Source: Scilla litardierei (lineage: Eukaryota; Streptophyta; Magnoliopsida; Asparagales; Asparagaceae). Taken from it: a stretch of 64,000 bases of DNA. A program made the position numbers and the translations under genes. Shown piece by piece: positions 42,361 through 51,930 of the stretch; the first letter of the stretch is position 1, and every line of letters begins with the position of its first letter. Location: NCBI GenBank assembly GCA_030789695.1, contig CM061141.1, forward strand, positions 320,294,452 to 320,358,451, in the 5' to 3' direction. Under the pieces are notes generated by a model, which had not been told where the DNA came from, did not search any database, and saw only the letters and a program-made list of their open reading frames with translations.

Positions 42361-43171
42361 TCCCACAGGTTTAACACCCTTTGGTGTTAGGACTACAGGT
42401 CCAAAAACTTTACGCTTCGAGAGTGAGTCCAGCTCTACTCCTATTACCTCATTCCACTTTGGCCAATCCTCTCTGCGTTTACATTCTGCTAGAGAGCGTG
42501 GATCGGTCTCATCGTCGTATTCAGTGACGTGAGTGGCAATAATGAGCGCGAATTTATCATCGATGATTGTGCTTTTTCTGTCCAATACCTCCCCAGTACG
42601 TACATAGTTTAATGATATTTCTCCTACATTTTCCTCTTCAGGGGGTTTTTGGAGGGGAGAGGTGCCTGGGCTGAGCTCAGCATGCTGTGGTGGTATCATT
42701 ATTATTGCTCCAGGATTTTTCCTCTTTCGAGGGTTTTTATCTTTGGAGCCTGGGGATCGTCCTCTCTTTTGTTGAGGTTCTGGTTGTCAGTGAATTTGTC
42801 CAGTAAAATGTAAACTGTATTTTGTATTTGAAGGATCTTCAGGATCTCGTCTTCACGTTGGTTTGAACGCGGATCAAAATGGGATAAAGTTTTGGTATCC
42901 CATGAAATGGTATTTGAAGCTTCTGGCTTCTTTGTGTCAATGCCTAGTTTGGGAAAAGTGTTTTCGTCAAACTCACAATCTGCTAGACATGCCTTAAAGG
43001 CATCCCCCGTTAGGGGTTCCAGGTATCTAATGATCGATGGTGAGTCAAATCCAATGTAGATATCTAGTCGCCGTTGAGGACCCATCTTGGTCCTCTGCGG
43101 TGATGCCATGGGGACATAGACAGCACATCCGAATATCCTCAGGTGAGAGATATCCGGTGGGTTCCCATATG
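42361..43171 (-). pseudogene. Integrase C-terminal part and linker of copia A
   Basis: Segments 43109-42702 (QRTKMGPQRRLDIYIGFDS, PSIIRYLEPLTGDAFKA) and 42699-42352 (GEVLDRKSTIIDDKFAL, PRSLAECKRREDWPKWNEV) correspond to the region between the integrase core and RT in C. A stop after ERGKILEQ separates them, and compared with C a stretch of the acidic linker is deleted. At 43172 the sequence meets B; its continuation resumes at 58212. Confidence 0.85.
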
Positions 43172-43176
43172 CAAGC
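43172..43176. repeat. Target-site duplication of element B (left), CAAGC
   Basis: Matches 58207-58211; it lies within the integrase of A. Confidence 0.9.
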
Positions 43177-44479
43177 TGTAGGAAGATATGTGCCCATAAG
43201 GCAATTTATCTTGATTATACGTCTTGTTCATACCGTATATGGTACGTATTATTCTAAGTATAAATCATTTGTATTAATATACTTAGATAATATCCATAGA
43301 CTTAGACTTAGGTCCTTACATATCTAGATGAGATCTCGATTATGAGTAAGTAAGAGACCGAATAGAAACGTAAGTCTAAAACGGTTCGTGATCGTAGATG
43401 TGTCGAGAACTGGATATCGACACATCGGATAGATCACTGTGTCTTCGTCTTACCTTCGGGTAATGATGATCTCATAGTCATTCGACTTGCTGAAGTCGGA
43501 GACGAGACACAGGTGCTCATTGGAGAATGAGTTCACTGAACGACCAAGTTAGAGTTATTAAATGGTTAACTTTAATGAACTGTCTTTAATAACTCTAGGG
43601 TGATGATAGGTTAGTTGATCCTTAAGACCTGAAGTCATCTGTATAAACCTGTGAACGGACGGTGTAGCTTAGACCCATGATCTAGCTTCGAGGACCAGTC
43701 CTGATGAAAGATCTTAGGTTGGGTTGCACCAGAAGCTCTCTAGGTGAGTAAGTGACTAAGATGGGATTCGTCACTTCCATTAAAGGGAAGTTAGTGTTAT
43801 AGGCTCAGTACGGTCTTTATGTTAATCCTCGGCCGGGGTACGTTGCAAGTTGTACAACGTGTATACAATAAAGACCGCCGTATACTGACCAATGTTGTCT
43901 AATAGGGTTGACAGAAAACCATACCCTAGGCCAACATCAAACACAGTCTTGACGAAGGGATTTTAGCTAACGGAATTCATCTCTAACACAGCCAATGCAA
44001 ACCCTATGACACTTTTGTCAAAGGGTCGATCACGTTATGATGACTCTGAAACAGGGACGACAGCTACTGCTCGTAGTGACCGTCGTCTAGGGGTTTCGAG
44101 CCCCAACCTGTAGTAAGGTCAGGCTGTAGGGTCTCACACCGAGTAGTATTCGTGTCTTAGTAATAGGAATATAGAATAGAGAGAAATATCATTTGATGAT
44201 ATTCACAAGCTGAGTTGTGAAAGTTAGTCGCATTAGCAATAGGGACACAACGTTGCATTAGATGCTAACTTTGACTAAACGTGTTGTAAATTAGTTGCAA
44301 CGAATTTAGTAGGAACAAACTTGTTGGAAAAGGTTACCTGGATGACGGGATCGTCCCGGTCTAAACACAGGTTCAAACCGCGTCCAAATCGGAGCTCAAA
44401 CGAGCCCAGAAACGCAGAAAGAGTTCAAGGGGAAGTGGGTTAGACCCACTGGGCCAAAAAGGCCCATGTGCAAAGGCAA

Positions 44480-44650
44480 GAAGGCGTGACCCGCTGCAGC
44501 AGCGGGCATGGCCCGCTGCACAGCGGGCCAGCGCCCGCTGCACGGGCGCGGCCCGCATGCAGCGGGCACGGCCCGCTGCAGCAGCGGGCGGGCGGCCCGC
44601 CCTTGCCCCCTTGGGCGGGCGCGCCCGCTAAGTCTAGCGGGCGCGCCCGC
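44480..44650. repeat. GC-rich palindromic array in 5' LTR of B
   Basis: Repeated GCCCGCTGCA and AGCGGGC words forming many alternative stems, e.g. GCCCGCTGCAGCAGCGGGC. Translated ORFs across it are low-complexity. Confidence 0.9.
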
Positions 44651-44981
44651 AACTTAAGTCAATTAGGTTTTTTTTGAAAAACCCTAATGACGGCTACGAA
44701 TTTTGTGAAAATTGCTAAACTTTGAGCAATTGTTTGAGGGGTCAAACGAAGTCGAAATTCGTCACCGTCAGTTCCTACGCGTTCACCATTCCAAGCTTTT
44801 CTGATTGATAGCTTGTTTGGTGTCTGAAGTTTAGTATGCGAGGAGAATTAATTAGTTAAAGTTTGACTTTGTGAAAGGCTAACTTTAAAATTGAAATTAA
44901 GCCAAATGACTTAATTCAATTTTTTCTCTTCATGTGGATTGTCCCACATTGCCCGCAACAAGAGGGTGAGTGCTCACTCCC

Positions 44982-44990
44982 TATATAAAT
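44982..44990 (+). promoter_or_regulatory. Probable TATA box of element B 5' LTR
   Basis: TATATAAAT within CTCCCTATATAAATAGGGG, about 600 bp before the LTR end; the same sequence is at 57598-57606 in the right LTR. The GC array lies about 330 bp upstream, so it would not be in the transcript if this box is used. Confidence 0.6.
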
Positions 44991-45591
44991 AGGGGTGCAC
45001 TCTCCTCGTTGAAACACACACCAGTCAACGATCGGGTAGCTCCAGATTTTTAGAGCAAGCTCGATCCGCGACTAATCTCTCTCTATATTTTCTTATTCTC
45101 CGGAGTAGTCCTAGCACGACTACGAAGGGGGTTTGGATCTGATCCGGACGTCTAAGACACGGGTTTCTTCTCAAGTGAAACTTTCTACCGCGTGTGATCG
45201 GCTCGAAGGCGAAAGCGGCTCGGGCGGATCGGTGCGAGGGTGCGAGGCGGCTCAGGGAGATTAGGTCAACGCGGCTCGGCTACGAGGAGCTTCTCAAGAT
45301 GGTGCGGTACATCTTGCCTGCTCCAGGGCCAAGATTCCGGGTATGTGGTTAAGCGTTTTCTAGCGTAGTTTTTAATTAGTCGCTTAGTGTAGATCCTTCT
45401 TGGAGTGGTCAGACCCACTCCAAGTCGGCATAGATCGGGCTAGGTTCTGGCTCCCCAGAGCCTAGCTAAATAGTTTAGCTAGTGTAGAAATATGATTTCT
45501 GTTTTTCCGCTGCGCTTTTGTGCCTCCGTGGTCCGTCCGACTTAGGACGGATACGGATCCGAGCTCTGGGGGTCCGCCAAAACCCCAACAG

Positions 45592-45603
45592 TGGTATCAG
45601 AGC
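45592..45603 (+). other. Primer binding site of element B
   Basis: TGGTATCAGAGC, one base after the 5' LTR; fixes the element as plus strand. Confidence 0.95.
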
Positions 45604-45794
45604 CACGGTTATGCTATAGATCTACTATAGCGACTTTTTAAATTATTAAAAAATGCTTAGCTTGCATGTTCAAAAAAAAATTTTTTTTTGAAAATAATTT
45701 TTGTGTTTCAAAATTAATTTTGCAACACGGAAATTTGTTTTAATTTTGGGACAATTATTTTTATGCGATAAATCTAAAAGTAGTCTACTATGTT
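45604..45794 (+). other. Leader of element B (first part)
   Basis: AT-rich leader with no ORF; continues at 51931 after C. Confidence 0.6.
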
Positions 45795-45799
45795 TTAAA
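45795..45799. repeat. Target-site duplication of copia C (left), TTAAA
   Basis: Matches 51926-51930. Confidence 0.88.
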
Positions 45800-46017
45800 T
45801 GTTAGAGAGTAATAGGACTCAAGAGAGAAAGAGACAAGATTTCTTAGCAAAAGAATAAGTCACCATAGCTAAGAGCCATGGTGCTCTATTTATATATCTC
45901 ATAGTGGGGAGGCCAAAAGCCTCTAGGAGACCAAGGGTCCCCATTACTCTAAGTAATGGGGGCCTAATGAATGGGTAATGAAGGAGGGGAGGCCAAAGGC
46001 CTCCCTCATTCATAACA
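45800..46017 (-). repeat. 3' LTR of copia C
   Basis: 218 bp, TGTTAGAGAG to TCATAACA. Differs from the 5' copy at one position (AGAGACAAG against AGAGCCAAG). Confidence 0.95.
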
Positions 46018-46030
46018 CTCCCCCTTACAC
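46018..46030 (-). other. Polypurine tract of copia C
   Basis: Minus strand GTGTAAGGGGGAG directly before the 3' LTR. Confidence 0.85.
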
Positions 46031-46200
46031 ATTCATCACTTCGGTCTCAGCTACTGAGGCAAGGGGTGGATACTTCTGGATCCAGAGTAAGTGTGTTTGC
46101 CTCGTTAAAACCTTAGCTGTGGAAAACCCAGTGGGAAAACCCAACAGCTTAAGGAAAAAGAGTGCAACCCACATGTTACTCCCCCTGATCCGTACAAGCT

Positions 46201-49200
46201 TCAGGCTTGCAGGTCTTTCAACTGTCGCATACCAATGTTCTTTACAAGATTTACAAAAGTACATTTAGGCAATGCCTTAGTAAAAAGATCAGCTAAGTTG
46301 TTGCATGACTGGATCTGTCGAACTTCAATCTGCTTGTCGTTCTTCTGCTCGTGCGTCCAGAAAAACTTGGGAGAAATGTGTTTTGTCCTGTCGCCTTTGA
46401 TGTAGCCCTTCTGAAGCTGAGCAATGCATGCGGCGTTGTCTTCGAATAGGGCAGTAGGCTCCAGATCACTGGTCTTCAGGCCAGTGGATTGGAGGATGTG
46501 TTGGACGACGGAGCGTAGCCAAAAACATTCTCTGCTCGCCTCATGGATCGCGATGAGCTCTGCATGGTTGGAGGATGTAGCAGTAGTGGTTTGTTTTACC
46601 GATCTCCAAGAGATAGCAGTACCTCCGTAGGTAAATACAAAACCTGTTTGAGATTTTGCCGTGTGCGGATCAGAGAGATAACCTGCATCAGCATAACCAA
46701 ACAATTTGGGGGAGGCACCTCTCTGGTAGTAAAGTCCAAGATCAATGGAACCCTGAAGGTATCGCAGAAGATGCTTTACTCCGTTCCAGTGGCGCTTTGT
46801 GGGCGCAGCACTGTGTCTGGCTAGTAGATTAACTGTAAACGCTATATCGGGACGCGTACAGTTAGCCAGATATAGAAGTGCTCCAATGGCACTGAGGTAG
46901 GGTACTTCAGGACCCAATATCTCCTCCCCCTCTTCCAGTGGCCGGAAGGGGTCCTTATGTACATCTAGTGATCTTACGACCATAGGAGTACCTAAAGGAT
47001 GACATTTATCCATATGAAACTTGCGTAGAAGTTTCTTTGTATAATTAGATTGGTGTAATAGAATTCCACCTCTTAGGTGTTCTATCTGTAAGCCAAGACA
47101 ATACTTTGTTTTGCCTAGGTCTTTCATTTCAAAAGTATGTTTAAGGCTTTCAGATATTTCTTTGATCTCTGCAGGAGATCCTATGAGATTTAAGTCATCT
47201 ACATATACAGCTATGATGACAAATCCTGTTCCCGTTCTTTTGATAAAGATACACGGGCAGACTTCGTTATTCGTGAATCCTTGCTGTGCAAGAAAATCAC
47301 TTAGTCTGTTATACCACATCTTGCCCGATTGTTTTAGACCATATAATGATCTATGTAGCCTTACAGAGAATACGTCCCGAGGTATCTCTTTCATCTCTGG
47401 GGGTAGATTAAACCCATCAGGAAGTCTCATATAGATATTTTTATCTATATCGCCATATAGATATGCAGTCACAACGTCCATGAGCTGCATTTCTAGGCTT
47501 TCCAGAGAAGTTAGGCTGATTAAAAATCGGAAGGTGATCGAATCCATGACCGGGGAATACGTATCTTCGTAATCAATCCCCGGTCTTTGGGAAAATCCCT
47601 GGGCTACAAGGCGTGCCTTATAGCGAACGATCACATTATTTTCATCTCTTTTTCTTATGAAAACCCACTTATATCCCACAGGTTTTACACCTACTGGTGT
47701 TTGGACTACTGGTCCAAAGACTTTGCGTTTCAAGAGTGAGTCCAGCTCTACTCTTATTGCATCGTCCCACTTTGGCCAATCATCTCTGCGTTTACATTCC
47801 GCTAGAGATCGTGGTTCGACGTCATCGTCAAATTCAGTGACGTGAACGGCAATATCGAACGCAAAATCGTCGTCGACGACTATGCTATTTCTGTCCAGTA
47901 CTTCTCCAGTACGTACAAAATTTAATGATGTTTCTCCTATTGTTTCCTCTGCTGGGGAAATCAGGAGGGGAGAAGTAGCTGGTCTGAGCTCAGCATCCTG
48001 TGGAGTGATAATCTTAGTATCGCCAGGAGTCTTCCTCTTTCGAGGAACTTTATCTTTTGAACCTGGTGGGCGTTCTCTTTTCATTTGAGGTACAACCAAT
48101 TCTGCTGCCGGTGGGCTGCATCCATCTATGGGGATGTCAATCCTAGCTGGCGTATTGGCAGCAGGGACGTGTGAACGGACAATCTTCTGGTTGTCCGTGA
48201 ATTTATCCGGTAAAAGATGTACTGTATTCTGGATGTGAAGGATCTTCAGGATCTCATCTTCACACAGATTAGTACGCGGATCATATAGGGACAAAGACTT
48301 CTGGTCCCAACTAATGGTCTCAGAAGCTTCTGGCTTCTTAGACTGTGTGCCCAGTTTTGGAAAAAATTTCTCATTAAATTCACAGTCTGCAAAACGTGCC
48401 TTGAATGCGTCACCCGTCAGGGGTTCAAGGTATCTGATAATAGAGGGCGAATCAAACCCAATATATATACCTAGACGACGCTGAGGACCCATTTTGGTCC
48501 TCTGCGGTGGTGCTATTGGGACATATACCGCACAACCAAACACTCTCAAATGAGAGATATCCGGAGGTGCGCCGTATGCTAGTTGCATCGGGGATAAAGT
48601 GTGACCTCCAGAGGGTCTTATCCTAATAAGTGATGCGGCATGTAAAATAGCATGCCCCCAAGCATCCACAGGCAACTGGGATTGCATAAGCAATGGACGT
48701 GCAATCCATTGGAGTCTCTTTATAAGGGACTCAGCTAATCCGTTTTGGGTGTGAACATGTGCTACAGGATGTTCAACTTCAATACCCGTTGCCCGGCAAT
48801 AGTCTTCGAAGACTTGTGAAGTAAATTCTCCCGCATTATCAAGACGTAGTTTCTTGATTTGGTTATCGGGGAAATGAGCACGCAACCTTATTATTTGTGC
48901 CAATAGCTTTGGAAAAGCTAGGTTGCGGGTGGACAAGAGGCACACATAAGACCATTTGGTTGATGCATCAATCAGTACCATGAAGTACCGAAATGGGCCA
49001 CTTGAGGGGTGAATAGGCCCGCAAATGTCACCATGAATTCTCTCAAGGAAACCAGGAGACTCTAATCCCACTTTCAGGAGGGATGGTCTCGTTATACGTT
49101 TTCCCTTGAAACAAGGGAGACATGGAAATTCACCCTTTTGAAGAATCTTCAGGTTCTTCAATTTGTGTCCACGGGATTCAGAGATGATGCATCGCATCAT

Positions 49201-49671
49201 TGCTGTTCCAGGGTGACCAAGTCTATTGTGCCAGAGTTCGAACTCTGGCAAGGATTGGCACGTCTGGTGCTCAGTCATATTGGCTTCTATTGGTTGAATG
49301 TATGTTTGGTAGAGACCCGACGGGAGTCCCTTGAATCGTTCGCAGATGATCTTCCGGTCATCTTTCAGACGAGTTACATACAGATATTCAACCGTATTTT
49401 CATCTCTGGTTTCTAAGTGATATCCGTTTAAACGGAAATCTTTGAAACTTACGAGATTCCTATTTGATTTAGGAGAGAATAATGCATTTTTTATTTGAAG
49501 TCTTGTGTTATTTGGGAGCAATATAATTGCTTCACCAGATCCTTCGATTATTTGGGACAGTCCTGAAATTGTGATAACAGGACCGTCATATTTATTTACG
49601 CTATTAAAATAGCAATGATCGCGAAGGATTGTGTGCGTTGAGGCACTGTCCACTAGGCACTCAGACATCAT
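46201..49671 (-). CDS. Pol polyprotein of copia C (protease, integrase, RT, RNase H), intact
   Basis: 1156 codons from the ATG at 49671. Protease: CLVDSASTHTIL near residue 5 (D-S-A variant of D-S-G). Pre-integrase and zinc motif: LWHNRLGHPG and CLPCFKGK (about 145-200). Integrase core: IHGDICGPI, LRLDNAGEF and HTQNGLAESLIKR supply the D, D, E residues (about 210-310). Post-core: GFDSPSIIRYLEPLTGDAF. Linker: acidic, with a Lys/Arg patch (KVPRKRKTPG). RT: WVFIRKRDENN, ARLVAQGFSQRPGID and YVDDLNLIGS (about 640-850). RNase H: FGYADAGYLSD, SSNHAELIAIHEAS, FEDNAACIAQL and NLADLFTKALP (about 1010-1140). No stop or shift. It catalyses cleavage of the polyprotein, cDNA synthesis and integration in cytoplasmic particles and the nucleus. 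Lineage within Copia not assigned. Confidence 0.95.
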   Translation of the reverse strand: MMSECLVDSASTHTILRDHCYFNSVNKYDGPVITISGLSQIIEGSGEAIILLPNNTRLQIKNALFSPKSNRNLVSFKDFRLNGYHLETRDENTVEYLYVTRLKDDRKIICERFKGLPSGLYQTYIQPIEANMTEHQTCQSLPEFELWHNRLGHPGTAMMRCIISESRGHKLKNLKILQKGEFPCLPCFKGKRITRPSLLKVGLESPGFLERIHGDICGPIHPSSGPFRYFMVLIDASTKWSYVCLLSTRNLAFPKLLAQIIRLRAHFPDNQIKKLRLDNAGEFTSQVFEDYCRATGIEVEHPVAHVHTQNGLAESLIKRLQWIARPLLMQSQLPVDAWGHAILHAASLIRIRPSGGHTLSPMQLAYGAPPDISHLRVFGCAVYVPIAPPQRTKMGPQRRLGIYIGFDSPSIIRYLEPLTGDAFKARFADCEFNEKFFPKLGTQSKKPEASETISWDQKSLSLYDPRTNLCEDEILKILHIQNTVHLLPDKFTDNQKIVRSHVPAANTPARIDIPIDGCSPPAAELVVPQMKRERPPGSKDKVPRKRKTPGDTKIITPQDAELRPATSPLLISPAEETIGETSLNFVRTGEVLDRNSIVVDDDFAFDIAVHVTEFDDDVEPRSLAECKRRDDWPKWDDAIRVELDSLLKRKVFGPVVQTPVGVKPVGYKWVFIRKRDENNVIVRYKARLVAQGFSQRPGIDYEDTYSPVMDSITFRFLISLTSLESLEMQLMDVVTAYLYGDIDKNIYMRLPDGFNLPPEMKEIPRDVFSVRLHRSLYGLKQSGKMWYNRLSDFLAQQGFTNNEVCPCIFIKRTGTGFVIIAVYVDDLNLIGSPAEIKEISESLKHTFEMKDLGKTKYCLGLQIEHLRGGILLHQSNYTKKLLRKFHMDKCHPLGTPMVVRSLDVHKDPFRPLEEGEEILGPEVPYLSAIGALLYLANCTRPDIAFTVNLLARHSAAPTKRHWNGVKHLLRYLQGSIDLGLYYQRGASPKLFGYADAGYLSDPHTAKSQTGFVFTYGGTAISWRSVKQTTTATSSNHAELIAIHEASRECFWLRSVVQHILQSTGLKTSDLEPTALFEDNAACIAQLQKGYIKGDRTKHISPKFFWTHEQKNDKQIEVRQIQSCNNLADLFTKALPKCTFVNLVKNIGMRQLKDLQA

Positions 49672-49801
49672 CTATATAAGCAAAAACGAAATTTTATTTG
49701 AGCGAAAATGTAAACATTCATTTGAAAATAAAAGTTCGTACTTAAGCAAATAAAAGATGAAGAGACATTTAATTCTAAAAAGCATAGATAAACGATGGTG
49801 C
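49672..49801 (-). other. Gag/pol spacer of copia C, intron-like
   Basis: 130 bp between the gag stop and the pol ATG. AT-rich with pyrimidine stretches; the 3' end reads GCTTATATAG followed by ATG. Gag and pol are in different frames. Copia A has a comparable spacer (59300-59459) ending TTAAAATTAG before its pol ATG. Confidence 0.7.
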
Positions 49802-50815
49802 TCAATCGAGAAGGTCGTCGTTCTCGAAGTCTTTTGCAGTAAACATTGTTGGTGGCTGAACAGCCGCCAAGTTTGTTTCAGGTAGAGACTTCTGGCTCGC
49901 CTGGTATAGATCCTGGAGGTGGCGAGGAGTGCGGCAGTTTCTGGACCAATGGCCAGTCATGCCGCATCTATGGCATTTATCCTCCCAGTTCTTCTTTGGA
50001 AGTGACACTTGCTCGGTGTTCTTTCGCTTCCAAGTGAAATTTCTTTTTCCCTTATTGTTTTTGTTTGTCTGGGGAGCTGCACCTCTTGGTTGCTTCATTA
50101 TAGCTTTCCCTTTAGTGTTTTTAGCCTTCCTCTTGTTTTTCCACTTCTGGGGAGAAACGTGATGGGCTTCAGGGATAGGGGCAGTGCCAGCTGGACGTAA
50201 GTTATGAGTTGCAAGCAGTAAGTCTCGATTCTGCTCTGCCCTAAGTAGGCATGAGATCAGATCGGAGAATTTCATGAAATTGCGTTCACGATACTGCTGC
50301 ATGAGGATTGCATCTTTCTCGTGGAACGAGGTAAATGTCTTTTCCAACATGCTTTGTTCCGTCACTTCTTCACCGCACAACTTCAGGCGTGAGGTGATGT
50401 TATGAAGTGCAGAATTGTACTCAGCGACGGACTTATAGTCCTGAAGTCTGAGGTTTTCCCACTCATAACTGGCACGCGGTAATATAACATCAATTTGATG
50501 TTTATACCGAGCTTCCAGCGCTGTCCACAGGTCCTTTGGATCCTCAACCGTTAAGTATTCGGCCTTTAAGGTCCGATCTATATGTTTCCTAATGTAGATT
50601 ATGGCTTTCGCCTTATCTACATCGGATACAGTGGTTGTAGGGCTGCTGCTAGTTGTAGCAGAAGCTTCGGCCGCTGCGGGGGCCGAGGAAGGAGCCAAAA
50701 TGGACCCAAGGAGGGCCATCGAACGCAAGTGGAACTTCAGGTCCACTCGCCAACTCAGGTAATTTGTCCCTGCAGAGTCAAGGACTTCGAAATCGACGCT
50801 TGCCAATTTTGCCAT
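49802..50815 (-). CDS. Gag of copia C, intact
   Basis: 337 codons, MAKLASVDFEVLDSAGTNYL to NDDLLD. The first 60 residues include YLSWRVDLKFHLRSM, the conserved copia gag N-terminus. UBN2-type capsid: KAIIYIRKHIDRTLKAEYL, WTALEARYKHQ, LRLQDYKSVAEYNSALHNI and MLEKTFTSFHEKDAILMQQY (about 90-200). Basic tail: KWKNKRKAKNTKGKA. Zinc knuckle: CHRCGMTGHWSRNC (CX2CX4HX4C form) at about residue 284. Forms virus-like particles and packages RNA. No stop; the start ATG is preceded by the AT-rich end of the leader. Compared with A gag, it has an extra Ala/Ser/Thr-rich insert after residue 35. Confidence 0.94.
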   Translation of the reverse strand: MAKLASVDFEVLDSAGTNYLSWRVDLKFHLRSMALLGSILAPSSAPAAAEASATTSSSPTTTVSDVDKAKAIIYIRKHIDRTLKAEYLTVEDPKDLWTALEARYKHQIDVILPRASYEWENLRLQDYKSVAEYNSALHNITSRLKLCGEEVTEQSMLEKTFTSFHEKDAILMQQYRERNFMKFSDLISCLLRAEQNRDLLLATHNLRPAGTAPIPEAHHVSPQKWKNKRKAKNTKGKAIMKQPRGAAPQTNKNNKGKRNFTWKRKNTEQVSLPKKNWEDKCHRCGMTGHWSRNCRTPRHLQDLYQASQKSLPETNLAAVQPPTMFTAKDFENDDLLD

Positions 50816-51124
50816 TTATCTACGCAATTTAAAATGAGCATGAATTAATTAAAATTAAAAATTCATGCATAAAGAAATAAACAAGTAAAAATGCGGGGAT
50901 CGGCCAGATACCCAAAAATAAACAGTCCAAAGTTCGTTTACAGTCCATAAAAGGAAAGAAAAATACAACTGCGGAAACCCAAACTGAACTGGGTCCCTAT
51001 ATCTCCGTCTTCATATGCTGTTGCATCGGCTACAGGCATAACAATAAACAACCACGCATATATCTCAAGCATAACATATGGTAAAGGGAACTAGAAAATA
51101 TAATTATCTCGTAGACCACGTGGA

Positions 51125-51168
51125 AACGTCATACACCGTTAGGTTAGTTGACTAACGGCAGAGCGGTC
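51125..51168 (-). other. Conserved 44-nt leader hairpin block (C copy)
   Basis: Identical to 60882-60925 in A. Stem 51136-51142 pairs with 51152-51158 (CCGTTAG/CTAACGG) around a 9-base loop. Possible RNA packaging or dimerisation signal; inferred. Confidence 0.7.
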
Positions 51169-51695
51169 TCAGGATCTTTAAGGTAGTTATATTTTGAAAA
51201 AATAGAATCCTAGTAAACCATATATAATAATTTGCAAGAGCGATGTTTAAATAAATTTTTCAACATGGACTATATAAACTAATTGTGTTTTTACAAAGTT
51301 TTCTCTGAGTTTAAATATGCCAATTTTATATCCCGTTATAAAAAATATAAATATTTCTCATATTTCAAATGCCGAATTTAGACTTATGCTTGATTTACTA
51401 TTGCAACTTTGCCTGAAACACTTCTGATTCAAAACCCATTGTAATCGAAGATTTGTTGAAAATTCCTAAGCCTCTTAAGTCCGTTGTAATCTACGGGAAT
51501 AAGAAGTATACCTCTAGATCGATGATCTAGGGACGACCGTAGAAAAGATCCGTAGAAATAAAGATCCGAGCTTCCGAACGCTTCCGGAATGCCGCAACGC
51601 TCCAACGAATCGCCGCAGCAACCAAAGATTCCTTGCGCGTAGGGGATCAATTTGGTGGGGATTTTAGGCTTGGATTCTTGCTCAAGGAAGAACAC

Positions 51696-51707
51696 GTGCT
51701 GATAACG
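51696..51707 (-). other. Non-canonical primer-site candidate of copia C
   Basis: Minus strand CGTTATCAGCAC directly inside the 5' LTR; the same sequence occupies the equivalent site of A (61829-61840). It resembles but is not the initiator tRNA-Met site TGGTATCAGAGC. Which tRNA primes is unknown. Confidence 0.55.
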
Positions 51708-51925
51708 TGTTAGAGAGTAATAGGACTCAAGAGAGAAAGAGCCAAGATTTCTTAGCAAAAGAATAAGTCACCATAGCTAAGAGCCATGGTGCTCTATTTA
51801 TATATCTCATAGTGGGGAGGCCAAAAGCCTCTAGGAGACCAAGGGTCCCCATTACTCTAAGTAATGGGGGCCTAATGAATGGGTAATGAAGGAGGGGAGG
51901 CCAAAGGCCTCCCTCATTCATAACA
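51708..51925 (-). repeat. 5' LTR of copia C
   Basis: 218 bp. On the minus strand it carries TATATAAATAGAG (near 51794-51806), the likely TATA box driving the element. Confidence 0.95.
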
Positions 51926-51930
51926 TTAAA

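Larger units (their letters stand above)
43177..45590 (+). repeat. 5' LTR of element B
   Basis: TGTAGGAAG to CCCAACA. Holds a GC-rich palindromic array (44480-44650) and a TATA box. It is 112 bp shorter than the right LTR, mainly because of the array. Confidence 0.93.
50816..51707 (-). other. Leader (5' untranslated region) of copia C
   Basis: About 890 bp between the 5' LTR and gag. Contains a 44-nt block (51125-51168) identical to the A leader, with a hairpin CCGTTAG/CTAACGG. No convincing ORF. Confidence 0.75.
45800..51925 (-). mobile_element. Copia C: innermost, apparently intact, very young Ty1/copia, minus strand
   Basis: 6126 bp with 218-bp LTRs (45800-46017 and 51708-51925) that I find different at one base only, duplication TTAAA, polypurine tract at 46018-46030, and open gag (337 codons) and pol (1156 codons) frames. 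Everything needed for movement by family standards appears present, except that gag and pol are not in one frame. It lies in the leader of B, splitting it, and is a close relative of A. It is the youngest insertion in the window and a candidate for a recently active copy. Confidence 0.93.

Noticed and set aside
44373..44677. ORFs on both strands over the GC-rich LTR block of B (also 56877-57334)
   Set aside because: They translate palindromic GCCCGCTGC repeats into Ala/Arg/Gly/Pro-rich frames on both strands, and the array varies in length between LTRs.
51429..51758. 109-codon minus-strand ORF at the 5' LTR of copia C
   Set aside because: Crosses the LTR, primer site and leader; no motif and not upstream-joined to gag.
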